From: Hyposmocoma kahamanoa
Taxonomy: Eukaryota; Arthropoda; Insecta; Lepidoptera; Cosmopterigidae
Length of the DNA: 64,000 nucleotides
Direction: 5' to 3'
NCBI RefSeq assembly: GCF_003589595.1
Contig: NW_020653750.1
Location: 9,332,459 to 9,396,458, forward strand
The notes beneath the pieces were generated by a model that did not search any database, had not been told where the DNA came from, and saw only the letters and a program-made list of their open reading frames with translations. Numbering within the stretch: position 1 is the first letter of the stretch; each line of letters begins with the position of its first letter. This document shows, piece by piece, positions 43,493 to 51,690 of the stretch. Position numbers and translations under genes: made by a program.

Positions 43493-43880
43493 AAAGTGTT
43501 CTTAATCTTTAAACTAACTACTTGTAAGCAGCAATAATACGAATAATGTCTCTTTTGGGGTAATCTATAAAGAGTGTTTTTATTTGAACCTGTTTTTATA
43601 ACACTGTTTTTGTTGTGCCTGTTTCTATACCTACCTGTTTTTGTTACAGCTTGTACTTCAATTCTTCTTTCCTTCACCTTTTCCCTGTTACAATTCTACA
43701 GTAAATTCATGTGCACCAAGCGTACTTTCTATCATTATTACGCAAGACCCGCGCGACATTACTACAACATAATATTACTTGAGGATTATTCTTTCAAGTA
43801 AACCAGTATTGCTATATGCAATTCGACGCTGAAAAAAACAAAAGCGAGCGTTACGAACCATGGTCGACATAAACCAGAGG
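43493..43880. other. Intergenic, possible LINE extension
   Basis: No motif readable. Its right part probably belongs to the LINE whose C-terminal coding starts at 43881. Confidence 0.35.
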
Positions 43881-44231
43881 CAATCCCGTAAGGCGATGTT
43901 TGCTGCACACCCAATAATGACCCACTACTCGCAATATGTTTTCGAGGTCGTTATTTTCATGCGGAGACATTTAGCACAGTTTAGGCAAGTAGAGGTGATG
44001 GGTGGGTGCCTCTGTCGCGCGGGACAACTCCGATAAGTACCGCTTCGCACTGCACTACACGAGAAAAGCCCGCGGGTAATAGGATCGACCTACTACGAGG
44101 ACCTACCTGCCGAACTAAAAAATAAATGTTGTGAGGAAACGTTCCATCGGAAAATGAAGAACCTTTTATCGGAAAAGTCCCTTTGCTCAGTAACAGAGTA
44201 CCTACATGCAAAGTACTATTTAAACAATTAA
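43881..44231 (+). pseudogene. LINE C-terminal fragment
   Basis: A frame from 43881 reads KAMFAAHPIMTHYSQYVFEV and VIFMRRHLAQF, ending at a stop near 44038. A second frame from 44055 reads LHEKSPRVIGSTYYEDLPAE, LKNKCCEETFHRKMKNLL and SEKSLCSVTEYLHAKYYLNN with a stop at 44229-44231. The (P)I.T..S.Y.(F)E block followed by SP...G...Y..LP...K and a terminal K..L......SV.EYL block is the normal end of Jockey/CR1-type LINE proteins. One frameshift separates the two parts. The orientation is opposite to the RTE and R1-like elements that follow. Confidence 0.65.
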
Positions 44232-44384
44232 ATTATTTATTAATGAATTTGACATTCACCGTATTATTATACTACAATTTACATTTATTAGTTATTAAGA
44301 ATCCATTACACTTGCCATTGTTAGTTTAATTAAATTGTTGTGAGTCGTCTATGGTCTTAATTGTTGCTCTCGCAGATCTTTATT

Positions 44385-44483
44385 ATTAATGGATATCCAT
44401 TGAGGCGGGGTCTACCACGTTCCTTGGGCGGGTTACTCATGTCAAGGACTTACCTTGTCATGTGATCAGGCGATCGCACCACC
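44385..44483 (-). pseudogene. RTE-like LINE C-terminus, distal part
   Basis: Read on the minus strand across the R1-like insertion: RSPDHMTR, a stop, VLDMSNPPKERGRPRL. This is the usual ending of RTE-clade LINE proteins (the ED.VTRKVL.M....K.RGRP.LTW block). It continues the frame fragments at 47345-47520; the R1-like element separates the two by 2.85 kb. Confidence 0.7.
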
Positions 44484-44484
44484 T
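44469..44484. repeat. Target-site duplication of R1-like element (3' side)
   Basis: GGCGATCGCACCACCT here and GGCGGTCGCACCACCT at 47329-47344 flank the R1-like element with one mismatch. The last T overlaps the poly(T) run, so the true length is 15-16 bp. Confidence 0.85.
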
Positions 44485-44803
44485 TTTTTTTTTTTTTTTT
44501 TGACGGGGGGGAAATCTTTATGGATACCCCTGAGCCCAGGGAGACTCAGGGGTTATGTGGGGACTCTCCCTCCAGACTGGAGGGCCTACCCCACTAAAAC
44601 CCCCCCGGGTTTCCCTCTCGCCGGTTGAGTCGGCGCCGTGGGATCAGTGAACATTCACCACGACGCCGCCCGGCCGCCCTAGCTTGCGCCAGGGCTCCCG
44701 CGCCAACGGAGGGACGAGTCAGTTGTCCTCCGACCCGCCCCCCAGACGAGTGAGCCCGTGCAATGCAGGCTCCGGAGTCCCTGTCCAGAGCCCGCTGGTC
44801 TCA

Positions 44804-45690
44804 CTAGGGGATCAGGCGAGCAGCGAACTGCCTTCGCCTTCTCCCCGTACGTCTGCGCCGGAGCGGGTGCGCGTCCGCCGCGTCCTCGCGCACCCGCTCC
44901 GCGGCCTCCTTTTGCGACATAACCTCTGTGCAAAAGGAGGCCATCGCCACCCAGGACTCCTCACTATCGAGCATGGCGGCAACCACGCTCGGCAACGAGA
45001 GGTCCTGCCCTATAGTCCCCGTCAGAGTGCGGCGCTGCTCATCCCACCGGCTACACACCTCTAGGGTGTGCTGCGCGGTGTCATCCGCAGCGCCGCACTC
45101 GTGGCACGACGGGGACGGTTCCCTCCTCGCCACCTTGTGCAGGTAGTGACCGAAGCAGCCGTGCCCGGTCAGCACCTGCACAAGGTGGTACGACAGTGGC
45201 CCGTGGGACCGATTTACCCACTCTACGAGGACAGGGCGAATCGCCTCTATGGTACGAGCACCATAGGGGGGATCCGCCAAGCCCTCTTTCCACCGGTCCC
45301 GCATGCGCTGCGCCGCGAGGCGGCGCTCCCGCTCCACCTCTTGGGGAGCGGGTCGGTCGCCTCGGTCCCTCATTCCCCGCCGGTAGGTGCGGACCTCCGC
45401 CAGGACCTCGGCTTCGAGGTCCCACGGCGGAGTAACGGCGAGGACGCATGCGGCAGCGCAGGCCACCGTCATGTACGCCCTGCACATTCGCAGGGCGTAT
45501 AAGGCCATACTCCGGGTCACCCCGGCGTATAGCCTTCTGCATGGGGCTCCCGGCCTCCCGAGGTTGGGCAGGAGCCTGCCCAACGCCGATGCGGCACCCA
45601 CTATTCGGGGAGCAAGTTGCCGAAAATGCTTCCCGAAGTTCCATCGCCGGTCTAGGACAAGTCCCAGATATTTCATCTGGGACTTGACCG
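44804..45690 (-). pseudogene. R1-like LINE C-terminal domain with CCHC finger
   Basis: Open from the IVPVKSQMKYLGLVLDRRW block (RT block after the palm) to a stop at 44804, about 290 residues. It reads GAASALGRLLPNLGRPGA, LYAGVTRSMALYALRMC, then PYGARTIEAIRPVLVEWV, TGHGCFGHYLHKVARREPSP and the zinc finger CHECGAADDTAQHTLEVC (C-x2-C-x8-H-x4-C), which in R1-clade elements binds nucleic acid. All four ligands are present. The frame is uninterrupted here but is out of register with the palm domain upstream because of a one-base loss in a C run at 45701-45703. Confidence 0.85.
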
Positions 45691-47080
45691 GGACGATACT
45701 CCCGCGATGGAGATGTGGGCGCCTGCCGGCACCGCCCAGCCTCTACCCCTCCCGCCGAAGACGGCCACATCCGTCTTCGGCACGGCGACCTCGAGCCCCA
45801 GCAGTTGTATTCGGCGGACCACCATGTCCGCCGCTACTGAGGCTCTTCGGGCCGCCTCCTGGAAGGTGGTCCCCCGGCGTGTCATCGGCGTACGCGATGA
45901 CCGCCGTCCGGGGGAGCAGCGCGCCCCTCAGCACCCAATCGTACCCCAGGTTCCACAGTAGTGGTCCTAATACGGACCCCTGGGGTACTCCGCACCTCAT
46001 TGGGCGCTCGGCGCGCCTCCCTTCCCTCGTCTGGTAGAGCACCACCCTGTCCTCCAGGTAGTGCTCCACCAGACGGCTGAGGTACCTGGGGATATTATGG
46101 TACCTCAGCGCCTCCCTGATAACGGCGAAGGGGAGAGTGCCGAAGGCGTTGGCTATGTCCAACGACACAGCCACCACGCCTTCCCTCTCGCCGTTACCCT
46201 CCTCCACGATGTGTCGCAGCGACTCCAGGGCGTCCAGGGTGGAGAGTCCAGCCCTGAACCCGTACTGCCGCTGCGACACATCGGGGCCTGTCCCTCTCAA
46301 GTGTTCGTTGATCCTGGAGGCGATGATTCGCTCCAAGATCTTCGCCACCTCGTCCAGCAGGACGAGGGGCCTGAACCCCGAGGGGGAGTCCGCAGGTCGG
46401 CCCGGCTTGGGCACCAGGACGAGCCTTCCCTCCTTCCAGCATCTCGGGAACAACCTCGTCCTCAAACAGTCATCCATGAGATGCTTGAGGCGGGTCCCGA
46501 GATGCTTCAGGGCAACGCGAAGGACTCGTCCCGGTACCCCGTCCGGGCCGGGAGCCTTCTTCCGCCCCCGCAGCCGTCCCACCGCCCACTCCAACTCACC
46601 CTCGGTGATTTCCGGGGGTGGTTCCTCAGTCTGCCCCCCGTCTGCTCTGGGGGGCACCATGGCCGGTGGGGTGAAGGGCTGCGGTTCGGGGAAAAGGCCC
46701 TCCACCACCCGGTTGAGGAGATTCAGCTCCAGTGACTCCATGGGAGATGCGCCGTACATTTTGTTGCGCACAACTTTGTACGGCCTCCCCCATGGGTCCG
46801 CGTCCAGGGTGGCCAAGAACTCCTCTTTCGCGGAGTCCTTGGCCCGCCCTATTGCGACCTTCAAGGCCTGCCTCGCGGCCTGAAGGGCGCTGTGGAGCCT
46901 TCTCTCCTCACTTTGGGTGTGGCGCCTGCGGCGGCATCGGCCGTAGGCCCGCCGGGCCGTGGTACTGGCGGTGCGGAGGTCCCCAATCTCCGCGGTCCAC
47001 CAGTACACACTCTTTTTGCCCGGGGTCCCTCTGACCCTGGCGCCACGCCTGGACCATGGCTGCTTCCTCTGCGAGCTCAA
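45690..47080 (-). pseudogene. R1-like LINE reverse transcriptase, frameshifted
   Basis: A 445-codon frame (47080 to 45743) holds the fingers and palm: RRAYGRCRRRRHTQSEERRL linker, GELEWAVGRLRGRKKAPGPD, PKPGRPADSPSGFRPLVLLD, YGFRAGLSTLDALESLRHIV, VSLDIANAFGTLP (first catalytic Asp), RCGVPQGSVLGPLLWNLGYD and IAYADDT (catalytic DD). Directly after YADDT the frame is lost at a run of five G (C on the plus strand at 45871-45875). The correct continuation, TFQEAARRASVAADMVVRRI and GLEVAVPKTDVAVFGG, lies in another frame down to about 45700. Both breaks are at mononucleotide runs, so they could be recent mutations or assembly errors. The catalytic triad itself is intact. Confidence 0.9.
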
Positions 47081-47328
47081 GGTCCAGGCGGGTGAGTGCC
47101 CATTTGGGAAAGCCCCCCGCGGGGGCCGTGTTGGAGGCCGTCGTGGGCGGCGTATGGGAGACCCTCATCCGTATATATTTATGATCGGAGAGGGTCTCCT
47201 CGTCCTCCAGGACCTGCCAGCCTGATACTCGCGCGGCTAATGAGGGGGTCGCAAACGTGACGTCCACGATTGACCCCCCATTTCGCCGAACTCACGTGTT
47301 GGCATGGCCCCGGTTGAGGATGGCTAGA
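46990..47328 (-). pseudogene. R1-like LINE endonuclease C-terminal end
   Basis: On the minus strand from the truncation: LAILNRGHANT, a TGA stop, VRRNGGSIVDVTFATPSLAA, GWQVLEDEETLSDHKYIRMR. The last block contains the catalytic SDH motif of APE-type endonucleases, and DVTFA is the preceding conserved block. The frame passes TRLDLELAEEAAMVQAWRQG and then shifts near 47037 into that of the RT. Only the last third of the nuclease is present, so this copy cannot nick its own target. Confidence 0.85.
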
Positions 47329-47344
47329 GGCGGTCGCACCACCT
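47329..47344. repeat. Target-site duplication of R1-like element (5' side)
   Basis: GGCGGTCGCACCACCT, the partner of 44469-44484 with one difference (A/G at the fifth base). Confidence 0.85.
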
Positions 47345-47525
47345 AAGTCGACTCTCTAGCAACTTTTCCGGGATAGGCCTCACTTTAAAACTGCTTCTGA
47401 TGTGGATGTTTTTCACGTGGTATAGTCTTGTAACGCCGCCCGCCCATCTTCATTCCGTGCTGCGTATTCTACTTTCTTGCTGCTTTTTGAGAGGCCAACA
47501 TTTAGCACCGTACATTATGGCTGGT
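47345..47525 (-). pseudogene. RTE-like LINE C-terminus, proximal part
   Basis: On the minus strand: PAIMYGAKCWPLKKQQESRI, then fragments GVTRLYHVKNIHIRSSFKV, PIPEKLLESRLRWCDR in nearby frames. This is the region after the RT in RTE-clade LINEs (P..LYG.E.W....., M.R...GVTR.D.IRN..IR....V.P...K..E.RL.W..H). It is decayed, with stops and shifts, and is older than the R1-like element inserted in it. Confidence 0.75.
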
Positions 47526-47540
47526 AGTACTGCTTATTTT

Positions 47541-47594
47541 TACTACCATGATATTCAATTTTTTTTTTTTGAAATTACTCCACTAGTTATAATA
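47541..47594 (+). repeat. Family C repeat, left arm (split by mariner)
   Basis: ttactaccatgatattcaat, ttttttttttgaaattactc, cactagttataata is the standard left arm of the inverted-arm form of family C (compare 49495 and 61213). It stops exactly at the TA used by the mariner and resumes at 48879. Confidence 0.75.
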
Positions 47595-48880
47595 TTAGGG
47601 GTTAAAGTATGAAATTGCCGTTTTATTGCAATAGGTTCTTTGAATTTTCATAGAATCTTCATGGTTTGAGGTTTTCGAATGAAACTTTTTTCAAATGGTT
47701 TCTGTGATTTTTTTTTTTAAATTTGAAACATTTGAATATCGACTTTCAATTGTTTTTGTTATTCAATTTAGACAAGAAAGATGGATACTGCGAAAATTCG
47801 AGTGATTTTTGAATACGAGTTCCGACGCGGAACTAACGCGGCAGAAACAGCCCGCAATATCAATGCTGCGTTTGGAGAGGGGTCTACTAATGAACGCACC
47901 GTGCGATTTTGGTTTAAACGCTTTCGTGATGGAAATTTCGACTTAAAGAACGAGCCACGAGGAAGACCGCCCACACAGGTGAATAACGATGAATTAAGAG
48001 AGATAGTGGAAGCCGATCCTAGTCAAACTACCCAGGAATTAGCGGCATGGTTTAACGTTACCTTACCCACAATATTGACTCACTTGCGTCAAATCAATAA
48101 AATAAAAAAATACGAAAAATGGGTGCCTCATGATTTGACTGATCTGCAGAAAGAAACGCGTGTTGAAACTTGTGTTGCCTTGTTGAACCGGTGCAGAAAT
48201 GAAGGAATATTAGATCGAATTGTAACATGTGATGAAAAGTGGATTCTTTATGATAACCGGAAAAGAAAAATGCAATGGCTGACCCCAGGTCAAATGCCAC
48301 AACAGTGTCCTAAAGCAAAACTTACCAATAAAAAGGTAATGGTAACTGTTTGGTGGTCTCAGCATGGTGTTATTCACTATAGTTTTCTCCGATCTGGTCA
48401 AGCAATAACGGCAGATGTCTATTGTGCCGAACTCCGAACCATGTTGACAAAACTAGCAGTAAAACAGCCCCGACTCATGAATCGATCTTCACCATTATTG
48501 CTCCACGACAACGCGAGACCTCAAACAGCACGAGAAACCATTTTGACCCTTCAGGAACTGCAGTTAGAAACCATTCGTCATCCTCCGTATTCACCAGACC
48601 GTGCTCCAACGGACTACCATTTTTTTCGTGATTTGGACAATTATCTACGTGACAAGAAGTTTTCTTCCCAGGAGGCAGTACAAAATGCTTTCACACAGTT
48701 TGTGCAGTCTAGATCGTCGGAGTTCTATCGTAAAGGCATTAATAACCTTCCCATTAGATGGCAGCAATGTATAGATAATAATGGCAACTATTTTGATTAA
48801 ATAAATTTGTTAAAAATTTAAAAAATAAACAATTTAGATTTTCAGTACAAATCGGCAATTTCATACTTTAACCCCTATTA
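47593..48880 (+). mobile_element. Complete mariner transposon
   Basis: Element 47595-48878 (1284 bp) flanked by TA on both sides. Terminal inverted repeats begin TTAGGGGTTAAAGTATG and continue GAAATTGCCG. From the second base they match perfectly for 26 bp, with a single A/T difference at the outermost position of the right end. One uninterrupted transposase gene lies inside, with about 186 bp of 5' and 78 bp of 3' untranslated sequence including the repeats. Size, TIR length, TA duplication and single ORF all fit a full-length mariner. Joining the flanks restores a family C repeat. Confidence 0.95.
47781..48800 (+). CDS. Mariner transposase, intact (cecropia/Hsmar1-like)
   Basis: 339 residues, the normal mariner length, from ATG (MDTAKIRVIFEYEFRRGTNA) to a TAA at 48798-48800. 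Residues 1-110 form the paired helix-turn-helix DNA-binding region (GEGSTNERTVRFWFKRFRDG; the GRPPT linker; then SQTTQELAAWFNVTLPTILT). WVPHDLT is the conserved linker motif between the DNA-binding and catalytic domains. The catalytic DD34D triad is CDEKWILYDN (first Asp), LLHDNARPQTA (second) and TDYHFFRDLD (third), with 34 residues between the last two. The YSPDLAP motif reads YSPDRAP, an unusual Leu to Arg change. It excises and inserts the element at TA sites. The resemblance to the Hsmar1/SETMAR lineage (YDNRKRKMQW, WWSQHGVIHYSFL, CIDNNGNYFD end) is from memory of the family. No stop or frameshift, so it may still be functional. Confidence 0.95.
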   Translation: MDTAKIRVIFEYEFRRGTNAAETARNINAAFGEGSTNERTVRFWFKRFRDGNFDLKNEPRGRPPTQVNNDELREIVEADPSQTTQELAAWFNVTLPTILTHLRQINKIKKYEKWVPHDLTDLQKETRVETCVALLNRCRNEGILDRIVTCDEKWILYDNRKRKMQWLTPGQMPQQCPKAKLTNKKVMVTVWWSQHGVIHYSFLRSGQAITADVYCAELRTMLTKLAVKQPRLMNRSSPLLLHDNARPQTARETILTLQELQLETIRHPPYSPDRAPTDYHFFRDLDNYLRDKKFSSQEAVQNAFTQFVQSRSSEFYRKGINNLPIRWQQCIDNNGNYFD

Positions 48881-49135
48881 TTAATACAAAAATCAATGAA
48901 GCAATCAATAAAGAAAAATTTTAATAGAATTCGCACAAATGCGCGAAACAAAAGCGCTTCGACAAAAAAGTCGTAAAAACCAAAAACAAAAATCTGCAAC
49001 AACAACTGCTGGTTCGTTCCGTAGGTCAGTTGATAGAGCTATGTCCACGAAGGTCGCTGGTTCGGATCCAGCAGAATCGAATCATTTTTCTTTGTGTTCA
49101 ATCCTCGTATTAATAATTTTATTTGTTTTTCGGAA
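48879..49135 (+). repeat. Family C repeat, right part (after mariner)
   Basis: tattaatacaaaaatcaatg continues the left arm. Then come acaaaaaagtcgtaaaaacc, aatctgcaacaacaactgc, gttcgttccgtaggtcagtt (A box TAGGTCAGTTGA) and gtcgctggttcggatccagc (B box GGTTCGGATCC), then tcgaatcatttttctttgtg. This is the same layout as the copy at 61213. Confidence 0.75.
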
Positions 49136-49494
49136 CCTTTATTATTTCCCTTTATTTCATTTCTGGCTTAAATTAAGACGGTAGAGTGAACAGAGATAAT
49201 ATTTAGCGTAGGTATATTATTAAAACAATTGTTTTCTTTCAAAACTTGTAGAAAACACGTTATAATTCAAAATGAGCGAGTAATAATACATCACCATTGT
49301 CTTTAATTAATTTTCTGTACACGTTTACGCGACACAAGACGCAAATGTGAAACTTAATAAGCCCTTTTGAAGTTCTCTTCACAGTTCACACAAACGGGTA
49401 AGGGTAAATAATACGCGCTGGGCGTACAAAGTGGGCATGAATTTACTAAGAAAACAATTTTATAACTTATTAAGTTCATTGAATATCCCGATGT
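49136..49494. other. Intergenic, nothing recognised
   Basis: Short unique-looking stretch between two family C copies. Confidence 0.4.
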
Positions 49495-49855
49495 TTTATT
49501 ATCATGATATTCAATTTTTTTTGTGAAATTACTTCACTAGTTTGTAAATCCGGGTACTCACTAGCGAGCTGTAACCGTAACCGTTGCATGTTATGTAACC
49601 AAAAATCATAGTGTGTGCGTGGTTCGCGAGCTTCGTAGTGAGCCTTCTGATTGAATAATGTTTTAAGCGCACACAATAGAACATTGTTACTGTATCTGTC
49701 ACGTTACAGTTACAGCTCGCTGATGAGTAGCCGGCTTTACAATTAGAATTAAAGATCGAACACATAAGACACGATCATACACGGTGTGCTGAAGGTGTTG
49801 GTTCGAATCCAGCCGGATCGAAGGAATTTTTGTTACTCGATTTTTGTATTTTTGC
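49495..49855 (+). repeat. Family C repeat split by a MITE
   Basis: Left arm tcatgatattcaatttttt, gtgaaattacttcactag at 49502-49541. After the inserted MITE it resumes aattaaagatcgaacacata, then acggtgtgctgaaggtg, ttggttcgaatccagccgga (B box GGTTCGAATCC) and tcgaaggaatttttgttac. The A-box region is deleted in this copy. Confidence 0.7.
49542..49742. mobile_element. MITE with 40-bp inverted repeats
   Basis: Ends TTGTAAATCCGGGTACTCAC and, inverted, TTGTAAAGCCGGCTACTCAT. The arms match for about 40 bp with around five differences and continue with agcgagctgtaac(c/t)gtaac. The centre holds gtgtgtgcgtggttcgcgag and no frame of note. Insertion is deduced because the flanks join into family C. The target-site duplication is too short to fix (possibly TT or TA). 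Confidence 0.75.
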
Positions 49856-49919
49856 CAGCCAGTGAAAATATATAAATAATTATAATTTTATATCTTGTTC
49901 ATGATCCCAATAACTATTC

Positions 49920-50146
49920 CGACCTCGGTGGTCTAGCGGTTTGCATTGTGGGCGCTGGATGAGGAGGTTCTGGGTTCCATTCCCGGTAGGACTAATTTGG
50001 GAAACGTTTTTGTCTAAATCTTTTCGGTTCTGTGTATTCCGGGCCATGTCCCGAGAGAAATTACCTTGTACTCATAGTATAGGGACTTGTCTAGTATGAG
50101 ACCAGGTAATGTGGTTGTCAGGCACACTACTATTATTATTATTTTG
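49920..50146 (+). repeat. SINE family F, single copy
   Basis: tRNA-like head gacctcggtggtctagcggt (A box TGGTCTAGCGG) and B box ggttccattccc. The body has gtgtattccgggccatgtcc, cgagagaaattaccttgtac and gtagtgagaccaggtaatg-like sequence, and the tail is actattattattatttt. The body is unlike families B, C and G. Confidence 0.75.
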
Positions 50147-50564
50147 GATATCTATTTTACACTCACGCCTTTACCATGGCCTAAAAGATCAATTTTAAAT
50201 TTTTAAATAGGAGAGTTGGCTGGGGTCAGGAACTCAGGTTCAAGTGCCGGCGAATAAGACGTGCCGTATAGAGCAATACCGCTTTTTGCATTTGTGCTAG
50301 AAGCGATATGCTACAGAAATCCATCCACTTCAAATTGCTAGCTGACTGGAATTAACCCATTGAAATTAAATTATTTATTTGCTAGAAACATGGTGGGTCA
50401 AGGTTGCAAATAGTAAAATAAGTACAAGCATATTTCACCAGAAAGTATTTTAGACATGTAAAAAATTGGTCGTCACATGATTACGTTAAATTATAAGTAT
50501 AATTAATCAATATGACATTGTTATACATACTTCAATTAATTTATAATTTTTTTTTTTTTTTTTA
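50147..50564. other. Intergenic, nothing recognised
   Basis: AT-rich apart from a patch at 50215-50290; nothing identifiable. Confidence 0.4.
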
Positions 50565-50690
50565 AATAACGCACACACTCAACATAGCCCCGCACTAGGG
50601 AAACCCTGTGTCGCAGGTGCCATGGGCACACACATAAACAAACACTAATTACACCCAAACTCACGCGAGAAATAAATGTAGGCAATATAA
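50565..50690 (-). repeat. SINE family B, 3' half
   Basis: Preceded by a T run in place of the TTATT tail, then aacgcacacactcaacatag, ccccgcactagggaaaccct, tgtcgcaggtgccatgggca, acacccaaactcacgcgaga and aataaatgtaggc. The head is missing. Confidence 0.8.
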
Positions 50691-50794
50691 CAATACTTAT
50701 TGAAAAAATTATTTAATGCTATATATATATAATATGCTTTATCTTTCAACCATTCATTTGCGGATAAACCAAATTATACTATTATTATTATAGC

Positions 50795-51062
50795 ACCAGG
50801 GAGCTTATTGTAGAAAGTATTCGTCCAGGGGAAGTCCTGCCACCTGACCTAGTTCCGCCGATTTTGATGGATAAGGGTGCTGGTGAAATTACAGGCACAT
50901 GGAACTTCTCAACTTACGCCTCAGGGTGACGGGCGCAGTGGCAGTGCCCCTCAGATGTTTGTGATTTAAAACTCTGAGCGGCGTTGCAATTGTTATGGAC
51001 AGGCGTATCGCTTGCGATCAGGCGCATGACTTGTTCGTCCCGTCACAAGAGATACAAAAAAC
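50795..51062 (+). repeat. Family A retroposon
   Basis: caccagggagcttattgtag, attcgtccaggggaagtcct, gataagggtgctggtgaaat, gggtgacgggcgcagtggca, atggacaggcgtatcgcttg and cgtcccgtcacaagagatac. The accttacctatttctgccgccaag segment is deleted. Confidence 0.8.
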
Positions 51063-51389
51063 AAACAAAAGGAAGCTGTAGATCCATCTCCACTATATCG
51101 TTTCTTAGATGCGTAGGCCTAGATCGGAGCGCAAGAAAAAGTAAAAAGAATTGGTAGATAAACCTCAATAATTTCTCTTGTGGACATTTTGTTTTCCTTT
51201 ATTGGTTATATTTTGTCAACGGTAGCGCCCGCGGCGTCTGTACACTTTGTAAAATAAATCGCTCGTTTGTTTCAGCCAAATAATTTTTTTCTTCAATTCG
51301 CATAACATTCTTCGTATGCTAAAACATTACCCTTATTTTGACTTTGGCGTAATCGGACAATAGTATTTTTTTGTTTTGACTAATATTAT
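51063..51389. other. Intergenic, nothing recognised
   Basis: Mixed composition, with a short G+C-richer patch at 51220-51245 (gtagcgcccgcggcgtctgt). Confidence 0.4.
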
Positions 51390-51690
51390 TTGGAAGTACA
51401 AAGTGTTATTTGGAAGGAGGTTATACGTTCGGCTGTATGTACGTTATAAGTACGTTTTCAGATATCTTCGTCAATTGTGGACCGATTTTAAAAATTCTTT
51501 TTTGTTTGAAAGAATGCACTCTCGTGGCGGTACCATTGTCACTAGATCTGAATCTGATGAGGGGATCCCCCATGAAAATTAAGGAATATCCTCGAATTTT
51601 ATAGGCATGTCCGTGTATTCATCGTTTTCTCCGAGAATTGTGCACCGATTTTAAAAATTCTTTTTTGTTTGATAGTGTGTACTGTAGTAC
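51390..51690 (+). repeat. Lepidopteran-type interspersed repeat with internal duplication
   Basis: Contains ggaggttatacgttcggctg, ttgtggaccgattttaaaaa and ttcttttttgtttgaaag. A second block at 51640 repeats ttgtgcaccgattttaaaaa, ttcttttttgtttgatag. The ordered strings (gaggttat...cggctgtatgta, gaccgattttaaaaattctt, gaggggatcccccatg) are of a type I know from many lepidopteran sequences, but no element class is clear. Confidence 0.55.

Larger units (their letters stand above)
44484..47328 (-). mobile_element. R1-clade LINE, 5'-truncated, with TSD
   Basis: GC-rich element in minus orientation. Poly(A) (T18 on the plus strand at 44484-44501) is followed by a 3' UTR of about 300 bp, a C-terminal domain with zinc finger, the reverse transcriptase and the end of the endonuclease, where it is truncated at about 47328. 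It is flanked by a 15-16 bp duplication and inserted in an RTE-like LINE. Its 3' UTR is shared with the short copy at 7886. Strong G+C content in an AT-rich setting marks it as a recent arrival relative to its surroundings. R1-clade membership is inferred from the RT and zinc-finger motifs and from the TSD length. It is not inserted in rDNA. Confidence 0.9.

Noticed and set aside
43330..43512. A frame with the peptide LRMTGAVAVPFRSLRFKALS that recurs at 4640, 29820, 40700 and 63370
   Set aside because: It is the same frame of the family A repeat read repeatedly; copies are broken by stops and the family behaves as a non-coding retroposon.
45068..47225. Long plus-strand frames (up to about 250 codons) across 44.7-47.2 kb
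   Set aside because: They are antisense shadows of the GC-rich R1-like coding sequence, in which stop codons are rare on both strands.
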